64,000 nt of DNA from NCBI GenBank assembly GCA_024236415.1, contig JACKKN010000005.1:62001-126000 (forward strand), written 5' to 3'. This document shows positions 54,907 through 64,000 of this stretch, piece after piece; the stretch's first letter is position 1, and every line of letters starts with the position of its first letter. Under the pieces are notes generated by a model that saw only the letters and a program-made list of their open reading frames with translations, was not told where the DNA came from and ran no database searches. The stretch is from Hyphomicrobiales bacterium (lineage in GTDB: Bacteria; Pseudomonadota; Alphaproteobacteria; Rhodospirillales; JACKKN01). The position numbers were made by a program, and so were the translations under genes.

Positions 54907-57384
54907 ATGCTGGACCTGGCGGGAGTCCCCTTCGAAGACCGGTTTGTCGAAAGCTTTAAGAACCCCGAGGAACTGGAACGGGTGCTGGTCGATGCCATGG
55001 TCCACGTGGCCGGCGTCGATCCGGCGCGGGCCGGGCCGCGGGACTGGTTCTATGTCCTGGCCCACGTGCTGCGCAGCGCGCTGAGCGTGCGCACCGTGCG
55101 CACGGCGCGGCGCAACTACGACAAGGACGTCAAGCGGGTCTACTACCTGTCCATGGAGTACCTGATGGGCCGCTCCCTGGCCAAGGTGCTGATCGACCTG
55201 GACGTCATGGACAGCACGGTCAAGGCCCTGGAGCGCCTGGGCCTGTCGTTCGCCGAGATCGAGGAGATGGAGTTCGACGCCGGCCTGGGCAACGGCGGCC
55301 TGGGCCGCCTGGCGGCCTGCTTCCTGGATTCCCTGGCCACCCACGACTACCCGTCCATCGGCTACGGCATCCGCTACGAATACGGCATGTTCCGCCAGCA
55401 GATCGAGAACGGCCAGCAGGTCGAGCAGCCGGAAAACTGGCTGCGCTTCGGCAACCCGTGGGAGATCGAGCGGCCCACCGTCCAGTACCCGGTGCGGTTC
55501 GGCGGCCGCATCCTGTCGTACCGCAACGCCCAGGGCCAGCGCGAGAGCCAGTGGGCCGACGCCCAGGAGGTCATGGCCATGGCCTTCGACATGCCGGTGT
55601 CGGGATTCAACAGCGAGTCGGTGGGCAACCTGCGCCTGTGGTCGGCGCGCTCGACCCAGGAGTTCGACCTGGGGTCCTTCAACGAGGGCCACTACGTCGA
55701 GGCCGTGGGCCAGAAGACCACGTCCGAGAACCTGTCCAAGGTGCTGTACCCCAACGACAAGAACCAGCAGGGCCAGGAATTGCGCCTGAAGCAGGAGTAC
55801 TTCTTCGTCAGCGCCTCGGTGCAGGACATCGTCGGGCGGTACATGCGCACCCACGACGACGTCGCCGGCCTGCCCGACAAGGTGGCGATCCAGCTCAACG
55901 ACACCCACCCGGCCCTGGCGGTGCCCGAGCTGATGCGGGTGCTGATCGACGAGTACGGCCTGACCTTCGACCGTGCCTGGGACATCACCCAGCGCACCTT
56001 CTCGTACACCAACCACACCCTGCTGCCCGAGGCCCTGGAGACCTGGCACATCGGCATGCTGGAAAAGGTGCTGCCGCGGCACCTGGAATTGATCTTCAAG
56101 ATCAACGACGTGTTCCTCAAGCAGGTGAAGCGGATCGTGCCCGGCGACAGCGGCATCCTGGGCCGGGTGTCGCTGATCGACGACGGCGCCCGGGCCGTGC
56201 GCATGGCCCACCTGTCGATCGTCGGCAGCCACAAGGTGAACGGGGTCGCCGACCTGCACACCAAGCTTTTGCGCGCCAACATGTTCCCGGATTTCGACCG
56301 CCTGTACCCGGGCAAGTTCGTGAACATGACCAACGGCATCACGCCGCGGCGCTGGCTGCGCCAGGCCAACACCGACCTGGCCGCCCTGATCTGCGAGGCG
56401 ATCGGCGATTCCTGGATCAAGCGCCAGGACGAGCTGGCCAAGCTGGCGCCCATGGCCGACGACGCCGCCTTCCGCGAGCGGTTCCGCGCCATCAAGAAGG
56501 CCAACAAGGCGCGCCTGGCCGGCATGATCGAGAATCGCCTGGGCATGGCCGTGGACCTGGAATCGCTGTTCGACACCCAGGTCAAGCGCATCCACGAATA
56601 CAAGCGCCAGCTGCTGAACCTGTTCCACGTCATCACCCGCTACAACCGCCTGCGCGAGAACCCGGACCAGGACATGCTGGCGCGCACGGCGATCTTCGCC
56701 GGCAAAGCGGCGCCGGGGTATGACATGGCCAAGCTGATCGTGCGCCTGATCAACGACGTGGCCGACACGATCAACCACGACCCGACCCTCGAGGGCCGCC
56801 TGAAGGTGCTGTTCTATCCCGACTACAACGTGTCGCGGGCCGAGGTGATCATCCCCGGCAGCGACCTGTCCGAGCAGATCTCCACCGCCGGGACCGAGGC
56901 CTCGGGCACGGGCAACATGAAGTTCGCCCTGAACGGCGCCCTGACCATCGGCACCCTGGACGGTGCCAACATCGAGATCCGCGACGCCGTGGGCGACGAC
57001 AACATCTTCATCTTCGGGCTCGACGCCGACGGCGCCCACAGCCTGAAGGCCAGGGGCTACGACCCGACCGAGTATTACGTGGCCGACCGCGAACTGCGCG
57101 CGGTGCTGGACATGATCCGCGACGGCTACTTCTCGCCCGAGGACCCGGGCCGCTACCACGGCATCGTCAACGCCCTGCTGCAGGGCGGCGACCACTTCCT
57201 GCTGCTGGCGGACTACCGCGCCTACGTGGACTGCCAGGAGCGGGTGGACGCGGCCTATGGCGACGCCGAGGACTGGACCCGCCGGGCGATCCTGAACGTG
57301 GCCAACATGGACCGCTTCTTCTCGGACCGCACCATCCACGCCTACGCGCGCGAGATCTGGGGCATCGAGCCGGTCACCGAATAG
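54907..57384 (+). CDS. glgP: Glycogen phosphorylase
   Basis: The 825-aa enzyme releases glucose-1-phosphate from glycogen using pyridoxal phosphate. GLGNGGLGRLAACFLDSLAT and YGIRYEYGMFRQ near residue 130-165, NDTHPALAVPELMR, TNHTLLPEALE, the sugar site MTNGITPRRWL, and the cofactor region GTEASGTGNMKFALNGALTIG (the Lys in NMKFAL binds the cofactor) are all present. TTG 54901 is an alternative start two codons earlier. It shares the operon with glgA, so synthesis and breakdown are made together. Confidence 0.97.
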   Translation: MLDLAGVPFEDRFVESFKNPEELERVLVDAMVHVAGVDPARAGPRDWFYVLAHVLRSALSVRTVRTARRNYDKDVKRVYYLSMEYLMGRSLAKVLIDLDVMDSTVKALERLGLSFAEIEEMEFDAGLGNGGLGRLAACFLDSLATHDYPSIGYGIRYEYGMFRQQIENGQQVEQPENWLRFGNPWEIERPTVQYPVRFGGRILSYRNAQGQRESQWADAQEVMAMAFDMPVSGFNSESVGNLRLWSARSTQEFDLGSFNEGHYVEAVGQKTTSENLSKVLYPNDKNQQGQELRLKQEYFFVSASVQDIVGRYMRTHDDVAGLPDKVAIQLNDTHPALAVPELMRVLIDEYGLTFDRAWDITQRTFSYTNHTLLPEALETWHIGMLEKVLPRHLELIFKINDVFLKQVKRIVPGDSGILGRVSLIDDGARAVRMAHLSIVGSHKVNGVADLHTKLLRANMFPDFDRLYPGKFVNMTNGITPRRWLRQANTDLAALICEAIGDSWIKRQDELAKLAPMADDAAFRERFRAIKKANKARLAGMIENRLGMAVDLESLFDTQVKRIHEYKRQLLNLFHVITRYNRLRENPDQDMLARTAIFAGKAAPGYDMAKLIVRLINDVADTINHDPTLEGRLKVLFYPDYNVSRAEVIIPGSDLSEQISTAGTEASGTGNMKFALNGALTIGTLDGANIEIRDAVGDDNIFIFGLDADGAHSLKARGYDPTEYYVADRELRAVLDMIRDGYFSPEDPGRYHGIVNALLQGGDHFLLLADYRAYVDCQERVDAAYGDAEDWTRRAILNVANMDRFFSDRTIHAYAREIWGIEPVTE

Positions 57385-57408
57385 CGATTGCGGCCCGCGG
57401 CGGCGGGG

Positions 57409-59565
57409 TCAGTCCAGGGTGCCCATGCCGCGCTCGCGCGCCACGGCGCGCAGGATGCGGATCACCAGCGGGTCGGCGGCCAGCTCCTCGATGGTCACCC
57501 CCAGGCGCCGGCGCCAGTTGGGGTACTGGTCGACGGTGCCGGGCAGGTTGAGCTGATCCTCCTCCAGCAGCAGGTCGTCCAGGTTCAGCATGGTCAGGGC
57601 CGACGGCGTGCGCGCCAGGAACCGGGCCACGGCCAGGGTCAGGTCGCCCAGCAGGGAATCCCCGGCCTCGCCCTCGGCGGCCAGGCCGCGCGGCGCCAGG
57701 CCGGCGTCCTCCAGGGCCGCGATCAGCAGCTCGCGGTCGCGCACGCGGATCTCCTCGTCGTCCTCGGCCAGCAGCCCCAGGCGCTTGCGCAGGCCCAGGT
57801 CGCGCCCGTTCCAGTGCCCGGCCACGGTCGGCAGGTCGTGGGTGGTGGCGGTGGCCAGGGCCAGGCGCGGATAGGCGTCGGGGCGGTGGTACAGGCCCGA
57901 GGTCCAGCGCTCGAAGTACAGCACCCGGTAGGACAGGATGTTCTCCTGCGCCATGCGGTCGCGGAACTGGTCCGGCACCGTGCCCAGGTCCTCGCCCACC
58001 ACCAGGCACTGGTTGCGGTGGCTTTCCAGGGCCACCACCCCCATCAGGTCGTCCATGGGATAGCGCAGGTAGGCGCCCTCGGTGGGCTTGGCCCCGCGCG
58101 GGATCCAGTACAGCCGCATCAGCCCCATGGCGTGGTCGATGCGCAGGGCGCGGGCGTGGCGCATGTTGGCGCGCAGCATGTCGACGAACGGGCGGTAGGC
58201 GCGGTCGGTCAGGCGGTGCGGGTGCAGGGGCGGCATGCCCCAGTCCTGGCCGTCGGCGTTGAAGGCGTCGGGCGGGGCGCCGAAGCTGCCGTCGCCGACG
58301 ATCACGTCGGGGTCCATCCAGGCGTCGGCGCCGGCCGGGTCGACCCCCACCGCCAGGTCCCGGTACAGGCCGACCCCGCCGGCCCCGGCCACGGCGCCGG
58401 CCAGTTGCTCTTCGGCCAGCCACTGCTTGAACATGGCGAAGTCGACCTGGTGCCAGTTGCGGGTGGCGAAGCGGGCAGTGTCCGGCGCGTCGGGGCGGCG
58501 GAAGCGCAGCGGCCAGTCGCGCCAGGAAATCTCGCCGAAATGGTGGTGCAGGGCCTGGTACACGGCGAACCGCCGCAGGGCGTCGCCGCCGGCGGCGCGG
58601 AAGGCCTCGAAGCCCCGGCGCCGCTCGGCCGGCAGCATGCGGAAGTCCTCGAACAGGGCGGCCAGGGCCTCGTGCTTGAGGGACGCCACCTCGGGGTAGT
58701 CCACCCACGGAGCGTTGTGGGCCCGGCGCAGCCGGTCGGCGAAGGTGGCGCGCCCCATCAGGGCCTGGGCATTGGCGCAGTGGGCGAAGAAGGGCACCGC
58801 CTCGATGTCGATGTACAGCGAGTTGAGGAACAGGCGGCTGGACGGCGAATAGGGGCTGGCCGTTTCCGGCCGGTGGGGAAACAGCACGTGCAGGGGGTTG
58901 ATGCCGACGAAGGCGCCGCCCATCTCGGACGTGGCCTCCAGGAACCGGCCCAGGCCCGAGAAGTCGCCAATGCCCCAGTCCCGCTCGGAGCGCAGCGAAT
59001 ACAGGTGGCACGACAGGCCCCAGCGGCGCTCGCCGCGGCTCAGCGACGGCGGCAGCCAGGACGTCCAGGGCGCCACGATCAGCACCGACTCGAACCGCTT
59101 GCCGCCGGCCTCCACCACCAGGCGGTGGTAGCCGTGGGGCACCGGGTCCCAGACCTCGATCTCGTGGCGGGTGAAGCGTTCGCCGTCCAGGTCGATGGCC
59201 CCGGTGACGGCCAGGTCGGCGACCGCGGCCTCGCCCATCAGGGTGCGCCCCTGCTCCAGGGTGATCCACCAGCGCAGGCGGCCCTTGCGGGCGACGGCGG
59301 GCAGGGCCGGGTGCAGGCGCAGGCCCTCGTGGCCGCCGGTGCGCAGGACCTGCACCGGTTCCAGCCCGCGGCGCCAGGGCCCGGCCTCGAACCGGGCCAG
59401 GGACTGGGCCACCGCCGTCGCCGTCTCGACCTGGAACCCCAGGGCGGCCAGGATGTTGCGTTTGGTGTCGCGGGTGGTCTGGTGCAGGACGCCGTGGACG
59501 TCCCAATAGCTGTTCTGGACTCCCGCCAACTCGGCCAGACGGTCGAGTGACGCCGTGGTATCCAC
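57409..59565 (-). CDS. malQ: 4-alpha-glucanotransferase (amylomaltase)
   Basis: The 718-aa GH77 enzyme transfers glucan segments between chains and processes short maltodextrins left by phosphorylase. Catalytic signatures are RALRIDHAMGLMRLYWIPRG (Asp nucleophile), CLVVGEDLGTVP (acid/base Glu) and ATTHDLPTVAG (third acid). The N-terminal 160 residues are the extra domain of the long bacterial type. The order PYSPSSRLFLNSLYIDIEAVP is typical. It converges with glgP and follows glgX with 3 bp between, in the operon glgB-glgX-malQ. Confidence 0.95.
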   Translation of the reverse strand: MDTTASLDRLAELAGVQNSYWDVHGVLHQTTRDTKRNILAALGFQVETATAVAQSLARFEAGPWRRGLEPVQVLRTGGHEGLRLHPALPAVARKGRLRWWITLEQGRTLMGEAAVADLAVTGAIDLDGERFTRHEIEVWDPVPHGYHRLVVEAGGKRFESVLIVAPWTSWLPPSLSRGERRWGLSCHLYSLRSERDWGIGDFSGLGRFLEATSEMGGAFVGINPLHVLFPHRPETASPYSPSSRLFLNSLYIDIEAVPFFAHCANAQALMGRATFADRLRRAHNAPWVDYPEVASLKHEALAALFEDFRMLPAERRRGFEAFRAAGGDALRRFAVYQALHHHFGEISWRDWPLRFRRPDAPDTARFATRNWHQVDFAMFKQWLAEEQLAGAVAGAGGVGLYRDLAVGVDPAGADAWMDPDVIVGDGSFGAPPDAFNADGQDWGMPPLHPHRLTDRAYRPFVDMLRANMRHARALRIDHAMGLMRLYWIPRGAKPTEGAYLRYPMDDLMGVVALESHRNQCLVVGEDLGTVPDQFRDRMAQENILSYRVLYFERWTSGLYHRPDAYPRLALATATTHDLPTVAGHWNGRDLGLRKRLGLLAEDDEEIRVRDRELLIAALEDAGLAPRGLAAEGEAGDSLLGDLTLAVARFLARTPSALTMLNLDDLLLEEDQLNLPGTVDQYPNWRRRLGVTIEELAADPLVIRILRAVARERGMGTLD

Positions 59566-59568
59566 CGG

Positions 59569-61752
<2,184 letters not shown>

Positions 61753-61765
61753 GGCCGGTCTCCGC

Positions 61766-64000
61766 TCAAGCCGGGCCCGTCCACTTGAGGACCAGGGTCG
61801 CCAGCGGCGGCAGGGTCACGCGCAGCGCGTGCTGAAAGCCGTGCATGGGCTCGTCCGCGGCCCAGATATCCCCCATGTTGCCCACGTCGGAGCCGCCGTA
61901 GAAGGTGGAATCCGTGTTCACCACCTCGACGTAGCAGCCGCCCCGTGGCACCCCCAGGCGGTAGTCCAGGCGCACCACCGGGGTGAAGTTGGTGACCACC
62001 ACGGCCACGTCCCCCTCGTCGTGGCCGAATCGCAGGTAGGACAGCACGCTCTGCTCGTGGTCGTTGCAGTCGATCCACGAGAACCCGCCGGGGTCGTTAT
62101 CCCGCGTGTGCAGGGCCGGGGTGTCGCGCAGCAGGTGGTTGAGGTCGCGCACCAGCCGCTGCAGGCCGCCGTTCAGGGGATCCTCGGTCTGGTGCCAGTC
62201 CAGGCTGGTCTGGTGGTTCCACTCGTGCTCCTGGCCGAACTCGCCGCCCATGAACAGCAGCTTCTTGCCCGGATGGGTCCACATGAAGGTCAGGTAGGCG
62301 CGCAGGTTGGCGAACCGCTGCCAGTTGTCGCCGGGCATGCGGCCGATCAGCGACCGCTTGCCGTGCACCACCTCGTCATGGCTCAGCGGCAGCATGAAGT
62401 TCTCGTGGTAGGCATACAGCAGGCCGAAGGTGAGCTGGTCGTGGTGGTACTTGCGGTACACCGCCTCCTTCGACATGTAGTTCAGGGTGTCGTGCATCCA
62501 CCCCATGTTCCACTTGAAGCCGAAGCCCAGGCCGCCCAGGTAGGTGGGCCGCGAGACCATGGGCCAGGCGGTCGATTCCTCGGCCACCGTGAAGGCGCCG
62601 GGGTGCTCGGAATAGACCACCTCGTTCAGGCGCTTGAGGAAGGCGATGGCGCCCAGGTTCTCGTTGCCGCCGAAGGCATTGGGAATCCACTGTCCGGCCT
62701 CGCGGCTGTAGTCCAGGTACAGCATCGACGCCACCGCGTCCACGCGCAGCCCGTCGATGTGGTATTCCTCCAACCAGAACAAGGCGTTGGAGATCATGAA
62801 GTTGACAACCTCGGTGCGGTCGAAGTTGTAGATCAGGGTGCCCCAGTCCATGTGCCGGCCCTGGCGCGGGTCGGCGTGCTCGTACAGGTGGGTGCCGTCG
62901 AACCGGGCCAGGCCGTGGGCGTCCTCGGGGAAGTGGCCGGGCACCCAGTCCAGGATCACGCCGATGCCGGCCTGGTGGCAGGCGTCGATGAAGGCGCGGA
63001 ACTCGTCGGGCGGGCCGAACCGGCTGGTGGGCGCGAACAGGCCGATGGGCTGGTACCCCCAGGACCCGTCGAAGGGGTATTCGTTGACCGGCAGCAGCTC
63101 GATGTGGGTGAAGCCCATGTGGGCCACGTAGGGCACCAGCTGCTCGGTCATCTCGCGGTAGGTGAGATAGCGGTTGCCCTCCTCGGGCACCCGGCGCCAG
63201 GACCCCAGGTGCACCTCGTAGACGGCGATCGGCGCGTCGACGCCGTGGCGCCGCTCCCGCTCGGCCATCCAGGCGCGGTCGTTCCACTGGTATGCGCCGC
63301 GGCCCTCGACGATGCTGGCGGTGCTGGGCGGATGCTCGCAGCGGAAGGCGTAGGGGTCGGACTTCAGCGGCAGCAGGCTGCCGTCGCCGCCGGTGATCTC
63401 GTACTTGTACAGGGTCCCGGGTCCCAGCCCGGGGACGAAGATCTCCCACACCCCGCAGCCGGGGTGCACGCGCATGGCATGGCGGCGGCCGTCCCAGGCG
63501 TTGAAGTCGCCGACCACGCTGACCCGCCGGGCATTGGGGGCCCAGACGGCGAAGTTGACGCCGTCGACCCCTTCCATCTGCACCAGTTGCGCGCCCAGGC
63601 GGTCGAAGCTGCGCCGGTGGGTGCCCTCGGCCAGCAGGTGCAGGTCCATCTCGCCCATGTAGGGCGGGAAACGGTAGGGGTCCTCGCGCAGGTGCTCGGC
63701 GCCGCCCTGGTCCACCTTCAGGCGGTAGGCGAAGGGCTTGGCCCGGCGCGGCAGGTCCGCCACGAAACAGCCGGGGCCGTCGTCCTGGGTCATGGCGGCC
63801 ACGTCGTTGCCGGCGGCGTCCACCACCGTGGCCCCCTGCACGTCGGGCAGGAAGGCGCGCACCACCAGCCCGCCGCCGGGCGCGTCGTGCATGCCCAGGA
63901 ACGAGAACGGGTCGTTGTGCCGGGCCTCGCGGATCCGGCTGAAACCTTCGGCCTGCTCCGCTGCCGCCCGCTGCTTGACGGTCGCGGCGGACTCCGCCGC
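61766..64000 (-). CDS. glgB: 1,4-alpha-glucan branching enzyme, 5'-partial
   Basis: The visible 744 residues run off the right edge; the frame is open to base 64000, with HNDPFSFLGMHD just before ATG 63892, as in complete GlgB proteins. The enzyme makes alpha-1,6 branches in glycogen. An N-domain and CBM48 (VNFAVWAPNARRVSVVGDFNAWDGR) are followed by the GH13 barrel: LDWVPGHFPEDAHGLARFDGTHLYEH, nucleophile in HIDGLRVDAVASMLYLDYSR, Glu in FTVAEEST, and LPLSHDEVVHGKRSL. The long form with two N-terminal domains is expected. It is the first visible gene of the glgB-glgX-malQ operon. Confidence 0.97.
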   Translation of the reverse strand, partial: AAESAATVKQRAAAEQAEGFSRIREARHNDPFSFLGMHDAPGGGLVVRAFLPDVQGATVVDAAGNDVAAMTQDDGPGCFVADLPRRAKPFAYRLKVDQGGAEHLREDPYRFPPYMGEMDLHLLAEGTHRRSFDRLGAQLVQMEGVDGVNFAVWAPNARRVSVVGDFNAWDGRRHAMRVHPGCGVWEIFVPGLGPGTLYKYEITGGDGSLLPLKSDPYAFRCEHPPSTASIVEGRGAYQWNDRAWMAERERRHGVDAPIAVYEVHLGSWRRVPEEGNRYLTYREMTEQLVPYVAHMGFTHIELLPVNEYPFDGSWGYQPIGLFAPTSRFGPPDEFRAFIDACHQAGIGVILDWVPGHFPEDAHGLARFDGTHLYEHADPRQGRHMDWGTLIYNFDRTEVVNFMISNALFWLEEYHIDGLRVDAVASMLYLDYSREAGQWIPNAFGGNENLGAIAFLKRLNEVVYSEHPGAFTVAEESTAWPMVSRPTYLGGLGFGFKWNMGWMHDTLNYMSKEAVYRKYHHDQLTFGLLYAYHENFMLPLSHDEVVHGKRSLIGRMPGDNWQRFANLRAYLTFMWTHPGKKLLFMGGEFGQEHEWNHQTSLDWHQTEDPLNGGLQRLVRDLNHLLRDTPALHTRDNDPGGFSWIDCNDHEQSVLSYLRFGHDEGDVAVVVTNFTPVVRLDYRLGVPRGGCYVEVVNTDSTFYGGSDVGNMGDIWAADEPMHGFQHALRVTLPPLATLVLKWTGPA

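Overview
The window is about 64 kb of very GC-rich DNA with dense, mostly operonic coding. Its gene content points to an alphaproteobacterium, most plausibly Rhodospirillales-like. The pointers are a CcrM-type GANTC methyltransferase beside rnhB, the ornithine-lipid pair olsB/olsA, etfBA next to 3-hydroxybutyryl-CoA dehydrogenase, a twin-helix small protein beside a PduO-type adenosyltransferase, a TPR lipoprotein followed by ispE, and an FDH3-type formate dehydrogenase cluster with DUF3305/DUF3306 genes. The species cannot be named from this sequence. No phage, plasmid, IS transposase, rRNA or CRISPR array is visible; the only RNA gene found is tRNA-Gln(UUG).

Region by region. 1-5.1 kb: end of a repeat protein, a 270-bp inverted-repeat element, a DsbD-alpha/redoxin pair, an outer-membrane barrel protein, and a pair of unknown genes (Cys-rich protein plus membrane coiled-coil protein). 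5.2-9.3 kb: rnhB, ccrM (with six GANTC sites packed upstream), olsA/olsB, an AT-rich regulatory island and a 61-aa protein. 9.3-15.7 kb: glycosyltransferase plus phosphodiesterase pair, hbd-etfA-etfB, adenosyltransferase, twin-helix protein. 15.9-18.5 kb: PA0069-type radical SAM protein diverging from a TIGR04283/TIGR04282 glycosyltransferase pair. 18.5-21.3 kb: a 1.1-kb repeat-rich gap and a 571-aa protein of unknown function with lower GC at its N-terminal end. 21.3-29 kb: hydratase, moaB, lytic transglycosylase, uracil-DNA glycosylase, TPR lipoprotein, ispE, DedA protein, tRNA-Gln. 29-32.5 kb: hybrid histidine kinase convergent with a NarL-type regulator. 33-37.4 kb: two phosphate-transport modules, each a DUF47 protein plus a PiT transporter, in opposite gene order.

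37.5-51.7 kb is a respiratory formate-oxidation region. On the minus strand lie DUF3305, DUF3306, a TorD-like chaperone, a small Tat-signal protein, FDH alpha, FDH beta, a repeat-bearing lipoprotein, FDH gamma, a NarI-like membrane protein and an HdrD-like two-[4Fe-4S]/CCG protein. Beside them are a 705-aa multi-cluster Fe-S protein, a MurD-like protein that has lost its ATP-binding motif, and a seven-blade WD40 protein fused to cytochrome c. This is the most promising region for an under-described electron-transfer system.

51.9-64 kb is a complete glycogen block: glgC diverging from glgA-glgP, and convergent malQ-glgX-glgB (glgB runs off the right edge). Together these genes make, branch, debranch and phosphorolyse glycogen.

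Dispersed palindromic repeats occur at 18.6-19.5 kb and 42.0-42.2 kb; two of them are copies of the same roughly 145-bp element in opposite orientation. All family assignments are from reading the sequence and have not been checked by database search.
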